DNA of 37,778 nt, taken from assembly GCF_024697385.1 (NCBI RefSeq), contig NZ_JAILFV010000186.1, positions 1-37,778 on the forward strand. The letters are read 5' to 3'. Of this stretch, positions 25,701 through 32,895 are shown piece after piece. This DNA is from Anaerovibrio sp. Its GTDB lineage: Bacteria > Bacillota > Negativicutes > Selenomonadales > Selenomonadaceae. Positions within the stretch are counted from its first letter, which is position 1. Each line of letters begins with the position of its first letter. The notes under the pieces are model-generated. The model did no database searches, was not told the DNA's origin, and saw only the letters and a list, made by a program, of their open reading frames with translations. The translations under genes and the position numbers were made by a program.

Positions 25701-25867
25701 CCCTGGAGGAAATCATTCAATCCTTCGATTATGACAGCCTTACTTACATGCTACAGGAATTAAATGGATACGCACTAAGTAAGGATGACTCTGACAAGCT
25801 AAATGCGCTACAGGAGGCAGCTAAGCTTCCGGACTGGACTGAACTGAAAAAAATACTGGGGCATTAA
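22715..25867 (+). CDS. FIST-domain hybrid histidine kinase with receiver and Hpt
   Basis: 1050 residues. Residues about 30-400 match the FIST_N and FIST_C sensory domains, thought to bind small ligands such as amino acids. No membrane segment is seen, so it should be cytoplasmic. A helix (about 430-460) leads to HisKA with phospho-His466 (S-N-M-S-H-E-I-R-T-P), then HATPase (N-box 579-586, G1 DTGIGI 615-620, G2 GTGLGI 645-650). A receiver (717-835, Asp766 in F-L-D-H-R-M-P) and an Hpt domain (about 870-955, His917 in K-V-H-A-L-K-S) follow. All four phosphorelay sites are therefore in one chain. The C-terminal 60 residues are helical. The start has AAGGAG upstream. It lies between the tandem-receiver gene and the Tad locus. 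Confidence 0.85.
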   Translation: MLQKKYIFFKNYDGEPEKWQDFSRTVQDIKATFDSIGGSSLYIHLICYSLDHELLDKVQKCIHSVLPQAVLTGISEIIFFQKTKNSYMVMSVNYFQQAKIKLLTYDECSKDDVTWSSNVSKEIAACPDAKAVGVYCSCMNPEFIHFFNRLTKENDHLLFFGSATNVFKNITDIPTNQKNLALLNLKDYHKPFVIGNQLYNHGIVMVIFYGSELDVHGDYVLGWKPLGKALTITKTAAINCITKLNDMPATEIYHHYLNVLPDDNFVFNIAEFPLAVERNGCLIAWVPIGHDDQKRLYFNGDVYDGETIRLTYGVHNEMIQETARISRRMCSFAPDGIFLSVCSSRVLFLQELANKELDYYREFAPELVSNYGSAEIYHHQGKGGILNCALISVGFREGPIKNPDSCNIPVQTMDTYNIIPLANRMATFLDAMAQELTQSNEELKIMAKTADAANQAKSDFLSNMSHEIRTPINAILGMDEMILREATDPTILEYAQNIASAGNTLLNLINDVLDFSKIEAGKLEILPTEYAPSSLLNDLVNMISLRAAKKNLAFNVDAAPDLPCMLVGDELRIRQIITNLLTNAVKYTPEGTVTLTIKWEKLTDKDISLKVAVTDTGIGIKKEDISKLFEAFKRIEEERNRTIEGTGLGINISQRLLNMMGSTLEVDSTYGEGSCFYFTVKQQVINWAPMGDYNEAYHQSQANASHNQQTFIAPDANILVVDDTEMNLTVIKGLLKRTKIQVDTAVSGYECLKLTQKKSYDLIFLDHRMPGMDGIETLNELKKFNDSPNIHTPIVALTANAVAGAAEMYIQAGFDAYMTKPIDSRKLDQCLMDYLPESKVLTQVEALEETPDTNIQLPKWLISVPGLDTAAGIKHCGSVNAYLDALRVFAESLPSTSREIQRFFEAKDCLNYTTKVHALKSTARVAGCTELSEKARRLEDAGNNKYLDELTTDTPILLSLCQNYINALKPLIQKDTATEEEKIPISDEELTEAWQTLEEIIQSFDYDSLTYMLQELNGYALSKDDSDKLNALQEAAKLPDWTELKKILGH

Positions 25868-25881
25868 ATAACTGAAGGCAC

Positions 25882-26532
25882 TCAACAAAACAATGAAACT
25901 ATCAAAGCACTGAGGGCAAAATAAGGTCCATAGGGAAACATATCTCTTTTATGGCACCTTTTTGTCAGCAAAAGAAACAGGGCCGCCAATCCCCCCAATA
26001 TTATTCCCATAACAGCTGTAGAAAGCAGGTCCTCACAGCCCAACCAAAGCCCTAATACGGCCAGCAGCTTAACATCACCGCCACCGAAACCACCCCTGGT
26101 CAGTACTGCCAAAAGCAAGAACAGGCCTCCACCTATAACAGATGCTTCCAAATGGTCAGCAATAGGATATCCCTGCAAAAGAAGCCGGATTATCCCTATA
26201 ATCAGAAATAATATCAGCTGTTTGTCAAAGATCAGCTGCCAAAACATGTCGCTGACAACTACCTGCATCATAAACACAGCCAGTATATATGTCTGGAAGG
26301 TATACCCGGCACTAAAACCGCTGCTCCACCATGCAACTCCTGCTGCCAGCACCGGAACACTGGTCGATATAATTTTCAGGACAGCATTATTTATTCCCTT
26401 CTCACAACTTACAAAGGACAGTGCCACATCCTGATTTTCCTCCGCTAATTTATATGTCCAGAAAAGCATGATTTTATTTATTCCCACGGCCATAAACAAA
26501 AATAATGCCCACAATATTACTATTTGCACCAC
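25882..26532 (-). CDS. prepilin peptidase (A24 family, CpaA/TadV-like)
   Basis: 216 residues with about six membrane segments. The two catalytic aspartates of the type IV prepilin peptidase family are Asp95 (V-V-V-S-D-M) and Asp153 in G-G-G-D-V-K (150-155... GFGGGDVKLLA). The N-terminal cysteine/methylation domain of PilD is missing, as in TadV/CpaA. It cuts the leader from the Flp pilin and the TadE-type pseudopilins. It is read toward the histidine kinase gene (14 bases between stops) and away from the Tad operon, so it has its own promoter in the 26533-26775 gap. The gene belongs functionally with the Tad genes to its right. Confidence 0.87.
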   Translation of the reverse strand: MVQIVILWALFLFMAVGINKIMLFWTYKLAEENQDVALSFVSCEKGINNAVLKIISTSVPVLAAGVAWWSSGFSAGYTFQTYILAVFMMQVVVSDMFWQLIFDKQLILFLIIGIIRLLLQGYPIADHLEASVIGGGLFLLLAVLTRGGFGGGDVKLLAVLGLWLGCEDLLSTAVMGIILGGLAALFLLLTKRCHKRDMFPYGPYFALSALIVSLFC

Positions 26533-26569
26533 CAGACCATCTCCATCCTCTATCCTATATCAACCTTAT

Positions 26570-26622
26570 CATGATTTACTTCCCCCCACCTAAAGAGGAA
26601 GGGGCCATCTTACACTTGTTAT
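26570..26622 (+). repeat. interspersed repeat, copy 3
   Basis: This copy shares with 4700-4750 a run of 20 identical bases including CCCCCACC, TAAAGAGGAA and GGGG. The arms CCCC/GGGG and CCT/AGG pair around AAAG. It lies in the divergent control region between the prepilin peptidase and cpaB genes, so it may influence either promoter. The flanking AACGAGCT hairpin of copies 1 and 2 is absent here. Confidence 0.65.
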
Positions 26623-26693
26623 GAAGCTAATAAGATTAAACACCATATCGACATTCCTGATAAACAATAATCTTACAAAAACTGAAAAATAAT

Positions 26694-26730
26694 TTACCAT
26701 AATTTGACAACGCTAGTATAATTATATGAT
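26694..26730 (+). promoter_or_regulatory. promoter of the Tad operon
   Basis: Two overlapping arrangements are possible: TTACCA (26694-26699) with TATAAT (26717-26722) at 17 bases, or TTGACA (26704-26709) with TATGAT (26725-26730) at 15 bases. Either would start a transcript of 20-50 bases leader before cpaB at 26776. Confidence 0.5.
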
Positions 26731-26775
26731 ATCATAGTTAGTAAATAAAAATTAACTGCAAGGGCAGGTATTCAC

Positions 26776-27753
26776 ATGAAATCATCTTTTTTTCAAAACA
26801 TTTCCAGCTTTATTGAAAACATAAACTACAGGTATTGGATCATAGCATCGGCTATTGTCAGTCTTTTATTAGGCCTTATGGTATTTCTTTACCTGGGAAG
26901 CGATTCATCTTCTACGAAGCAGAACGACAACAGGGAAACCATACAGGTAATAGCCGCCGCCCAGGATATTCCTCCGAGGACTTTGATTCAGTCCAATATG
27001 GTAAAGTCCGTAGCAGTTCCCAAGGACCTAGTCCCGGATGGTGCCATAACCAATGCCTCCGAAATCGTTGGAAAACCAGCAGAAAATCAGATTTACAAGG
27101 ATGATATCATTACCGCCAAAAAGGTTCTCATGGATATAAAGATGGCTGGATTTACAGGCTGGATCCCACCAGATTGCAGGGCTGTTTCCATAGCCATCAA
27201 TGATGTAACCGGAGTTGCAGGATTTGCCCGGCCCGGAGATTATGTTGATATCATGGTTATAACCGGCAGTAATAATGACAAACGCGTATCCAGCAATATA
27301 ATTTTGCAGAATGTTCTCCTTCTGGCCATCAACAAAACGCCTTTAAGTGAGGGTGATAACAACAAGGGTGCAGCCCAAAACGGCGATACAGGGAAAAATA
27401 CTCCTCCCGGCAATACCGGGGGAGGCATTTCCGCTATTCAGGCTCCGGCAACAGCCACCCTGGCCGTCACCCCAAAGGATGCCCTGAAGCTTTTGACAAA
27501 TGCCAATGCAGGTACCTTATATCTGGTATTAAGGCCATATAAACCAAGAAATACCTTCAGTGCATTTACTGAATACTCTAAGTTGAATAATCATACTGCT
27601 CCACAGGCATCTGCACCTGTAAAACCGGTACAGCCACAACCTTCATATACTCCACCGGCTCCTTCAATCCCCGCCGAGCAGCCCAAACCAGCTAAAACAT
27701 ACGGAAACATTGAGATAATTCGTGGTACAACCGTAACAAGAGAAGGTAATTAA
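26776..27753 (+). CDS. cpaB: Flp pilus assembly protein CpaB/RcpC
   Basis: 325 residues. A short cytoplasmic N-terminus and one membrane helix (about 22-41) anchor a periplasmic protein. The SAF domain (about 55-115) has the family pattern I-P-P-R-T-L-I and V-A-V-P-K-D. The RcpC domain follows, with A-V-S-I-A-I-N-D-V-T-G-V-A-G-F-A-R-P-G-D-Y-V-D as signature. A Gly/Asn-rich insert (about 195-222) and a Pro-rich C-terminal segment (about 280-310) look flexible. CpaB works with the secretin at the outer membrane and may bind peptidoglycan. It is the first gene of the Tad cluster and ends one base before cpaC. Confidence 0.9.
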   Translation: MKSSFFQNISSFIENINYRYWIIASAIVSLLLGLMVFLYLGSDSSSTKQNDNRETIQVIAAAQDIPPRTLIQSNMVKSVAVPKDLVPDGAITNASEIVGKPAENQIYKDDIITAKKVLMDIKMAGFTGWIPPDCRAVSIAINDVTGVAGFARPGDYVDIMVITGSNNDKRVSSNIILQNVLLLAINKTPLSEGDNNKGAAQNGDTGKNTPPGNTGGGISAIQAPATATLAVTPKDALKLLTNANAGTLYLVLRPYKPRNTFSAFTEYSKLNNHTAPQASAPVKPVQPQPSYTPPAPSIPAEQPKPAKTYGNIEIIRGTTVTREGN

Positions 27754-27754
27754 A

Positions 27755-29059
27755 ATGATAACAAAAATATATTCCTGGCATTTGAATATCTTAATATTGA
27801 TTACTGCAATATTTCTTTTGCTTCCGCCTTCTATGACAGAAGCTCAGATTCAGTCCCTTGAATTAGAGGTAAATCAGTCTTATTTCTATTCCAACCCTGA
27901 TGCCTCAGATATTATACGCGTTGCTGTGGTCAATCCAAAAATTGCAGATGTTAGTGTCATCAATAATCAGTCATTGAATATTATTGCCATATCGCCTGGC
28001 TCAACCAGCCTGACTGTATGGTTCAATGACGGGACCCTGCAACAGATTACGGTTTGTGTAGCTGCTACAGATTCAAATTCTGCAAATACCATAAAAAAAG
28101 CCATTAACATTCCAGGTGTCTCTGTGGAAAAAGTCGATGGCAAAATTCTTCTTCAGGGCACAGTAGTTAACCAGTATGAAAAGGAACAGGCACAGAATAT
28201 CGCATCCCTGTTTGTAGAAAACAAGGATCAGGTCATTAACCTGCTGGAAATGAGCGATCCTGTCCAGATCAACCTGGCCGCACTGGTCATAGATATTACC
28301 ACCTCTGATGCCCGTGACATTGGAATTATCACCGGATCAACCGGAGCAATAGGAAACAGCTCTCTTGATTTCAGTGGCATTACCTTTGGCAGCTTTTATG
28401 GTGGCCAGGATTACAAGGAATATGGCTCAAAATTCTATAACAATATCAATTTCAAGCTGAATGCATTAATTCAGGATGGAAAGGCCAAGATTTTATCCAG
28501 GCCTAACATTACAGCCCTTAGCGGCAAAGAAGCTGAAATTCTTATCGGTGGAGAAATTCCAATTCCTACCAGCAAACAGGGAGACATTTCTGTTACATGG
28601 CGTGAATATGGTATAAAACTCCATATCCAACCAACAGCTACCCCTGACCTGAAAATTACTACCAAGGTGGTGGCAGAAATCAGTTCCTTGGACAGTGCCA
28701 ATGCCGTTTCAACTACAGCCGGCAAAATTCCTGCCCTTATTTCCCGTAAGGCTTCAACCAGCATCAACATTCCTGACGGTCACACCATGGCCATTGGTGG
28801 TCTGATGAACAACAGTGACAGCAAAACTGTCAGCAAGATACCTATCCTCAGTAGCATTCCTATAATTGGTGAATTCTTCAAGAATACAAGCACCAGCAAG
28901 GATAAGCACGAGCTGATCATCCTGATTACACCAACTATCGTAGACAGTAATAATGACATAAAGGCCTCTGACAGGATGATTAATGAAATTGAGGAAGCCA
29001 GAAACAATTACAATGCCATGAAGAAAATCAACCCTAATAAGCAGGAGACAGACAAATGA
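27755..29059 (+). CDS. cpaC: Flp pilus secretin CpaC/RcpA
   Basis: 434 residues. A signal peptide (hydrophobic about 8-26, cut near MTEAQ) is followed by the pilus-assembly N-terminal domain (about 30-105, ending S-L-T-V-W). A BON-like segment (about 110-150, D-G-K-I-L-L-Q-G-T-V) and the secretin domain (about 165-400) come next. The secretin hallmarks are the S-R-P-N-I-T-A-L-S-G-K-E-A segment, then V-x-W-R-E-Y-G-I-K-L and the C-terminal G-G-L-M-N-N-S. It forms the outer-membrane channel for the Flp pilus, so the cell should have an outer membrane. GAAGG upstream serves as ribosome binding site. The stop overlaps the next start by 4 bases (ATGA). Confidence 0.93.
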   Translation: MITKIYSWHLNILILITAIFLLLPPSMTEAQIQSLELEVNQSYFYSNPDASDIIRVAVVNPKIADVSVINNQSLNIIAISPGSTSLTVWFNDGTLQQITVCVAATDSNSANTIKKAINIPGVSVEKVDGKILLQGTVVNQYEKEQAQNIASLFVENKDQVINLLEMSDPVQINLAALVIDITTSDARDIGIITGSTGAIGNSSLDFSGITFGSFYGGQDYKEYGSKFYNNINFKLNALIQDGKAKILSRPNITALSGKEAEILIGGEIPIPTSKQGDISVTWREYGIKLHIQPTATPDLKITTKVVAEISSLDSANAVSTTAGKIPALISRKASTSINIPDGHTMAIGGLMNNSDSKTVSKIPILSSIPIIGEFFKNTSTSKDKHELIILITPTIVDSNNDIKASDRMINEIEEARNNYNAMKKINPNKQETDK

Positions 29060-29868
29060 ATGAGTCACAAATAGATGGTGCAATTATTACATTTTTCAGT
29101 ACATCCTCTGCCGTGGGAAAAACCCTTATCGGCATCAACATGGCTTCAGAATTGGCCCGCGAAGGCTATAGTGTATGCCTGGCTGATTTTGACCTGCAGT
29201 TCGGTGATGTAAAAAACTATCTGCAGCTGAACACAGATTACAGCATTACAACCCTGTGTGACACAATGAAAACCAACAGCAGTCACCCTTTGACACCATT
29301 GCTGGCCACCTACACCTATAACAATATATCCTTTCAGGTAATACCGGCTCCCCAAAAACTGGAAGAAGCGTATACCCTTGAGCCTGATTCCATAATTGAT
29401 GTAATAAAAAAGCTGCGTAGCCAATATGATTATATAATCATTGACACTACTTCCATGTTCAGTGTATTGAACCTGGCATTATTGGATATCAGTACAATAG
29501 TAACATTTCTGGGGATAGTCGATTTTATTCCTACGATAAAAAACATGAAAATTGGCAATGACACCCTTAATACCCTGAATTATGATGCCAATAAAATTCG
29601 TCTTGTGTTGAACCGCAGTGACGCCAAAACCCGTATTGATTTACAGGATGTAGTAAGAATTCTGGGCGACAATTTTTATCATATACTTCCCAATGATTTT
29701 GAATCGGCAAGACAATCCATAGCAACAGGTATTCCATTGGTATTAAGCGATCAAAAAAGCGACCTTACCCGGGCCTTGCAGTCACTGGTATCAAAATACA
29801 CCAACAAAGGGTACATGTCCACCTACAAAGACAAATCCTCATCATGGATTTCTAAATTTTTTGGATAA
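29056..29868 (+). CDS. CpaE-like MinD/ParA ATPase, no receiver domain
   Basis: 270 residues of the MinD/ParA fold. The P-loop is at residues 17-23, S-S-A-V-G-K-T, and Walker A' is C-L-A-D-F-D-L-Q-F-G-D-V (41-52). The deviant Walker A lysine (first K of KGGxGKT) is Ser17 here, so dimer-dependent ATP hydrolysis may be altered. There is no N-terminal receiver-like domain, unlike the next gene. A short C-terminal basic/aromatic tail (SSSWISKFFG) could be an amphipathic membrane-targeting helix as in MinD. CpaE/TadZ proteins place the Tad machine at its cell site. The gene overlaps cpaC by 4 bases and precedes the second cpaE by 15 bases. Confidence 0.82.
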   Translation: MNESQIDGAIITFFSTSSAVGKTLIGINMASELAREGYSVCLADFDLQFGDVKNYLQLNTDYSITTLCDTMKTNSSHPLTPLLATYTYNNISFQVIPAPQKLEEAYTLEPDSIIDVIKKLRSQYDYIIIDTTSMFSVLNLALLDISTIVTFLGIVDFIPTIKNMKIGNDTLNTLNYDANKIRLVLNRSDAKTRIDLQDVVRILGDNFYHILPNDFESARQSIATGIPLVLSDQKSDLTRALQSLVSKYTNKGYMSTYKDKSSSWISKFFG

Positions 29869-29883
29869 GGAGGTTCCTTCATT

Positions 29884-31014
29884 ATGATGATGCATAATAT
29901 CATGCTGGTAGAAGGCAATCGTCTGATGCTGGAACAGCTCTCAAATATCATAAACAATACTGAAAATGTCAAGCTGGTGGCCCGGTATCAGGATGCCAAT
30001 GAAGCCCTGGGACAGGGAATTGTGTTTACGCCATCTGTAATACTGCTGGATGCGGACCATCAGGACAGTATACGCGTATTGGAAGAGTTCAGCCGTGTTT
30101 TTCCTAATGCAGCGATTATATGCACCGGAGAAAAATGGCATGCAGAAAGCTCCAGCCTTTATGTAAATGCCGGTGCCAAGTGCTTTCTGGTAAAACCTTT
30201 TTCCAGTGACGACCTCACTGAGGCCATCGCCTCCTTCAGTAACAGCACATTCAATACCACCTCCAAGGTAATTACTTTTTTCAGTCCAAAGGGGAAAAGC
30301 GGCAAAACAACCCTGATAGCGAACCTGGCCATGGCTATTGCCAGACGATCAAACAGCACTGTTGGTATTATTGACGCCGATCTTCAGTTTGGAGATATGG
30401 CCCTGTTTTTCAACCTTACCCCGAAAAGCACTATTGTTGAAGCTGCCAGGGATACTGATTTTTTGTCCCCGGTTTCACTAAATTCATACTATGTTCCATT
30501 GGTTAAGAATGTATCTGTCCTCTGTGGCACAAAAGAGCCCAGCCTCATAGACAGGGTCAGTATTCCGGCCCTTGAGTCCCTGATAAATATGTCAAAAAAT
30601 CTCTTTCAGTATCTGCTTATTGACGTTCCTGCCGGATTTAACCCTACTTCCATTGCCGCTGCCGAAATGTCTGATATCACCTATATTGTCAGCATGCTGA
30701 ATGGGGGTTATGAACTACAGCACATTCAACGGGCCCTGGAAATCTTCAAGTGCTGGCCGGATTACCAGAAAAGGGTCAAGACATTACTTACCCGTGTGGA
30801 GCCCTGCACTATTACAGCGCAAAAGCAATTGGCGGATGCCATCGGCTATCCTGTAGAAGGAATCATCCCAAATGCTTTTCTCGAAATTTCCGACGCTGTA
30901 GATGATGGTCATATGGCACTGGATTTAAATCCAAATAGCATCCTTTCCCAAAGGATTAATTTTCTGGCAAAAAAAATAATAATGAACAAACAGGATGATG
31001 AAGATGATTTTTAA
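29884..31014 (+). CDS. cpaE: CpaE/TadZ pilus localisation ATPase
   Basis: 376 residues. The N-terminal receiver-like domain (about 5-118) retains a possible phospho-acceptor Asp56 (V-I-L-L-D-A-D) and Lys104 (F-L-V-K-P-F), but only one acidic residue (Glu10) in the pocket. The MinD/ParA domain (129-370) has an intact deviant Walker A K136-G-K-S-G-K-T and Walker A' G-I-I-D-A-D-L-Q-F-G-D. This is the standard CpaE/TadZ layout, which acts as a polar or positional hub of the Tad pilus. AAGGAGG upstream is a strong ribosome binding site. The last 20 bases overlap tadB. It is the second of two adjacent CpaE-type genes, and the pair may form a heterodimer. Confidence 0.9.
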   Translation: MMMHNIMLVEGNRLMLEQLSNIINNTENVKLVARYQDANEALGQGIVFTPSVILLDADHQDSIRVLEEFSRVFPNAAIICTGEKWHAESSSLYVNAGAKCFLVKPFSSDDLTEAIASFSNSTFNTTSKVITFFSPKGKSGKTTLIANLAMAIARRSNSTVGIIDADLQFGDMALFFNLTPKSTIVEAARDTDFLSPVSLNSYYVPLVKNVSVLCGTKEPSLIDRVSIPALESLINMSKNLFQYLLIDVPAGFNPTSIAAAEMSDITYIVSMLNGGYELQHIQRALEIFKCWPDYQKRVKTLLTRVEPCTITAQKQLADAIGYPVEGIIPNAFLEISDAVDDGHMALDLNPNSILSQRINFLAKKIIMNKQDDEDDF

Positions 31015-31975
31015 AATTATTATCTCCCTGCTTACTTCCTTTGCCATTTTTGGTCTATTAATGTTTATTCTTAAATATAAAAGGAACAAAAACCAAAAAG
31101 TTCGACAAAGGATGGAGTTTTTTTCAAATTATGGTACTGAAACGGTATCTTCCCGGAAACTGACAGTCACCATACAAAAAAAAGCCCTTGAACTCTTCCA
31201 CCAAATTGGCAGGCTGACCCATGAGATTCAGAAAAATAATTATTTTGATCTGAAGATGCAACAGGCTGATTGGCCACTTTTGGGAACAGAATTCCAAATA
31301 CTGCTTGGTTTGCTGGGATTATTGACAGCAATTATATTCTTCTTTTGTACCCTTGATGTATTCAGTATAATAATTGGTTTATTCTGTGGCATAGCAATTG
31401 GGGTGATTATATTAAAAATCAGGATTCATCGGCGTCAGAATGCCTTTTCAAATCAGCTTAGTGATATGCTGAAAATGATTGCTGATGCCATGCGGTCAGG
31501 ATACAGCTTTATGCAGGCCATGGAATATATAAGCAATGAAATGAATCCACCTGCTTCCCGTGAAGTAGAATTACTCATCCGGGAGACCAATCTGAATGTC
31601 CCTCTGGAAACAGCCTTGGAACATATGACCCAACGCCTACAAAACAAGGACTTTGAGCTGGTTGTAACCGCTGTACTCATACAGCGGCAAATAGGGGGTA
31701 ATTTGTCCCATATTTTAGACACCATAAGTGTTACCATTAACGATCGGATAAAAATGCGCCGGGAAATCAGGACTCTCACGGCTCAGGGACGATTATCAGG
31801 CATTATACTGGCTATTTTGCCATTGGCACTGGGTGCATTGATCTATATTGTCAATCCGGACTATCTGAGACCTCTTTTTGAAAATGAAATTGGCTATTAT
31901 GCTATAGTTATCGCCTTAATTTTAGAGCTCATTGGGTTTATAATTATTCGAAAAATCATCGATATTGATATGTAA
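30995..31975 (+). CDS. tadB: Tad inner-membrane platform protein TadB
   Basis: 326 residues. N-terminal helices (about 5-25 and 100-145) come before the type II secretion F domain (about 150-275), and two C-terminal membrane segments follow. The F-domain pattern M-L-K-M-I-A-D-A-M-R-S-G-Y-S-F-M-Q-A and the R-R-E-I-R-T-L-T-A-Q-G-R-L-S segment mark it as TadB rather than TadC. With TadC it forms the platform on which the ATPase CpaF acts. It overlaps cpaE by 20 bases. ATGs at 30995, 30998 and 31004 are all possible starts; the last would leave GGATGATG as the ribosome binding site. Confidence 0.9.
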   Translation: MMKMIFKIIISLLTSFAIFGLLMFILKYKRNKNQKVRQRMEFFSNYGTETVSSRKLTVTIQKKALELFHQIGRLTHEIQKNNYFDLKMQQADWPLLGTEFQILLGLLGLLTAIIFFFCTLDVFSIIIGLFCGIAIGVIILKIRIHRRQNAFSNQLSDMLKMIADAMRSGYSFMQAMEYISNEMNPPASREVELLIRETNLNVPLETALEHMTQRLQNKDFELVVTAVLIQRQIGGNLSHILDTISVTINDRIKMRREIRTLTAQGRLSGIILAILPLALGALIYIVNPDYLRPLFENEIGYYAIVIALILELIGFIIIRKIIDIDM

Positions 31976-32017
31976 TTTAAGTTTTTTATATTTTCAATAA
32001 AAATGAGCAAAAAGCAC

Positions 32018-32046
32018 TATACAAATTAAATAATTTATTTTATAAT
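32018..32046 (+). promoter_or_regulatory. promoter of the flp pilin gene
   Basis: -35 TATACA (32018-32023) and a perfect -10 TATAAT (32041-32046) are 17 bases apart. It gives the pilin gene its own transcript within the Tad cluster, as expected for the most abundant product. Confidence 0.6.
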
Positions 32047-32069
32047 GTAGGACAGTTAATTTCACTTAA

Positions 32070-32100
32070 CTTTTGTACGATATATTTTGTAGTACAAAAG
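32070..32100 (+). repeat. 9-bp inverted repeat in the flp leader
   Basis: CTTTTGTAC (32070-32078) and GTACAAAAG (32092-32100) pair perfectly around 13 bases. It lies between the flp promoter and its ribosome binding site. In RNA it is a stable leader hairpin; in DNA it is an operator-like palindrome. Confidence 0.6.
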
Positions 32101-32136
32101 ACACATTCAAACCTATTTTCGAAGGGAGATTTATTT

Positions 32137-32382
32137 ATGTCCAAATTCTTTAAAAACTTCAGCCTGCGTTATTTAGCTCAAAAGGGTCAAGGAATGGTTG
32201 AGTATGCTCTCATACTTGCATTTATAGTAGGTATCGCTGCATATATGACCTCCTCCAACGGTATTGGTTCAGCAATCAAGACCACTTTCTCCAATGTAAC
32301 CAGCACCCTTAACAACGCCAATACAAATTCTACTTCTAACAGTAGCAGCCAGGATCAGAGCACTCAGTCTTCCAATAACTGA
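32137..32382 (+). CDS. flp: Flp-type major pilin
   Basis: 81 residues. The prepilin peptidase site is K-G17/Q18-G-M-V-E22-Y23, with Gly at -1 and the Flp-specific Glu+5/Tyr+6 pair, followed by a hydrophobic helix (A-L-I-L-A-F-I-V-G-I-A-A-Y). The leader is 17 residues long and basic. The mature protein is about 64 residues, a short pilin as usual for Flp. The C-terminal 30 residues are rich in Asn, Ser and Thr and should be exposed on the fibre. GAAGGGAG is a strong ribosome binding site. The gene has its own promoter and palindromic leader. It is the structural subunit of the pilus built by the surrounding genes. Confidence 0.95.
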   Translation: MSKFFKNFSLRYLAQKGQGMVEYALILAFIVGIAAYMTSSNGIGSAIKTTFSNVTSTLNNANTNSTSNSSSQDQSTQSSNN

Positions 32383-32430
32383 TCAGGGCAGACAATTATT
32401 TATTATTTAAAATATAAGGGGGCATGATGT

Positions 32431-32874
32431 ATGAAATTCCAACGGGGACAGTCCATTGTGGAATTCGCCATTATCATGCCTCTTTTTCTTTTGTTTATTT
32501 TTGGCATTATATATACAGGCTTTGCATTTTCAGATTATCTCATGCTGAATCATACAGTCAGAAGCGTTGCCCATGAGGCTTCACTGGCTGATACAGAGGA
32601 TGAATATCCGAATATCATTATTAACAACACACAATATGCTGTTTTAAAAAGTGATTTATACAAATGGGAGCCAGACCGTACCACCGGTACCAATAATAAG
32701 TATCTCACCATCAAACATGATAATACACGACACGAGGTTATTGTAACAGCAACCGCAACATACAATACCTCCCAGTCATATATTGCCCGTCTGCTTAATG
32801 GATTTTCCAGCAGTTATACTGCTGATGCAATAACTATGGAATATATCATGTACAGTCCGGACAAGGATAATTAA
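32431..32874 (+). CDS. tadE: TadE-like minor pilin
   Basis: 147 residues. The TadE domain at the N-terminus reads R-G-Q-S-I-V-E-F-A-I-I-M-P-L-F-L-L-F, with the prepilin-like Gly6/Gln7 and Glu11 site and a membrane helix. The remaining 110 residues are a periplasmic domain. TadE proteins are processed by the same peptidase as Flp and are thought to start or cap the pilus. It lies 48 bases after flp with AAGGGGG as ribosome binding site, and may be read from the flp promoter. Confidence 0.88.
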   Translation: MKFQRGQSIVEFAIIMPLFLLFIFGIIYTGFAFSDYLMLNHTVRSVAHEASLADTEDEYPNIIINNTQYAVLKSDLYKWEPDRTTGTNNKYLTIKHDNTRHEVIVTATATYNTSQSYIARLLNGFSSSYTADAITMEYIMYSPDKDN

Positions 32875-32895
32875 TGGTGAAAGGGGGAATTTCAT

